From Phaseolus vulgaris (Eukaryota > Streptophyta > Magnoliopsida > Fabales > Fabaceae), in assembly GCF_000499845.2 (NCBI RefSeq), contig NC_023753.2, positions 19,070,477 to 19,134,476 of the forward strand: 64,000 bases of DNA, read 5' to 3'. The notes under the pieces are model-generated. The model had not been told where the DNA came from. It did no database searches and saw only the letters and a list, made by a program, of their open reading frames with translations. Made by a program: the position numbers and the translations under genes. Position 1 is the first letter of the stretch. Every line of letters starts with the position of its first letter. This document shows positions 63,896 through 64,000 of the stretch, one piece after another.

Positions 63896-64000
63896 TGTAC
63901 CGTCCCGTATCAGGGCGTTGACTAAGTCAAGGTCAAAGTCAACAACAGGAAAGTCAAAGTCAGCTCGAGGTGTCGCCCAGATGTAGAGACGCCAAGAGGA
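63896..64000 (+). repeat. F 3' LTR, first about 105 bp (continues past the right edge)
   Basis: TGTACCGTCCCGTATCAGGG followed by GTTGACTAAGTCAAGGTCAAAG and the first repeat-like units (GGTGTCGCCCAGATG). It gives the LTR start that is missing from the 5' copy. Confidence 0.9.

Larger units (their letters stand above)
52948..64000 (+). mobile_element. F: Tat/Retand-like Ty3/gypsy element with intact pol frame, gag deleted, 3' LTR leaves the window
   Basis: Plus strand: 5' LTR lacking its first about 120 bp (52948-54095), shortened PBS (54098-54108), pol (54109-58233), spacer, short antisense gene (59598-58633), an internal LTR remnant and repeats (about 60060-60420), long antisense gene (63166-60880), polypurine tract, and the 3' LTR from 63896. 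The gag gene has been removed by a deletion running from the PBS to the end of gag. Presence of two antisense genes and an internal LTR remnant suggests it is a chimera of two elements. Confidence 0.88.

Overview
This is nuclear DNA of a flowering plant, probably a eudicot and most likely a legume (Phaseolus/Vigna type; a guess from the style of the repeats, not a database match). It has one ordinary-looking host gene, spliced with GT-AG introns: a U-box/armadillo E3 ubiquitin ligase (7268 to 5482, minus). Nearly everything else is transposable elements inserted into one another. There are no bacterial operons, CRISPR arrays or RNA genes that I can support.

Left part (1-8772). A minus-strand Ty3/gypsy element (R1: RT, protease, gag, tRNA-Lys-type primer site, 5' LTR) runs off the left edge. 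It abuts an ATT microsatellite and the right end of a CACTA DNA transposon (end at 3767). AT-rich spacer, the U-box gene, and more AT-rich spacer follow.

Middle (about 8773-28137). A decayed CACTA transposon (C1) carries a TNP2-type transposase gene and a Ptta/En-Spm plus Ulp1-like second gene. Its last exon is split by an LTR retrotransposon (R2, 15887-27928, minus, 5-bp target duplication ATTGG). R2 in turn holds a second CACTA element (C2, 18670-25478, 3-bp duplication TTA). C2 carries four exons of a host DnaJ/DnaJ-X chaperone gene with introns, plus a truncated LTR lying between two 135-bp direct repeats.

Right part (about 28138-64000). This is a pile of related Ty3/gypsy elements with dual RNase H pol, resembling the Tat/Retand lineage. 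D (plus, LTR and gag only) is cut by E1 (minus; 3' LTR, antisense gene, spacer). E1 holds a solo LTR (S1) and the full-length E2 (minus, 34064-52644). E2 holds a solo LTR (S2, duplication CGTGG) and a composite insertion E3 (41655-46995, duplication TGGAG). F (plus, about 52948 to beyond the window) has an uninterrupted 1378-codon pol frame but has lost gag.

The most interesting recurring module is a two-exon gene on the strand opposite to gag-pol, between pol and the 3' LTR. It has a Transposase_28/putative gypsy-type domain, then a phase-1 intron, then a basic, low-complexity, coiled-coil tail. Five copies are present. The copy in E3 is fully open (700 codons), and F has two different copies, one long and one short. 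Antisense ORFs at this position are known in Tat-lineage elements, but their function is not.
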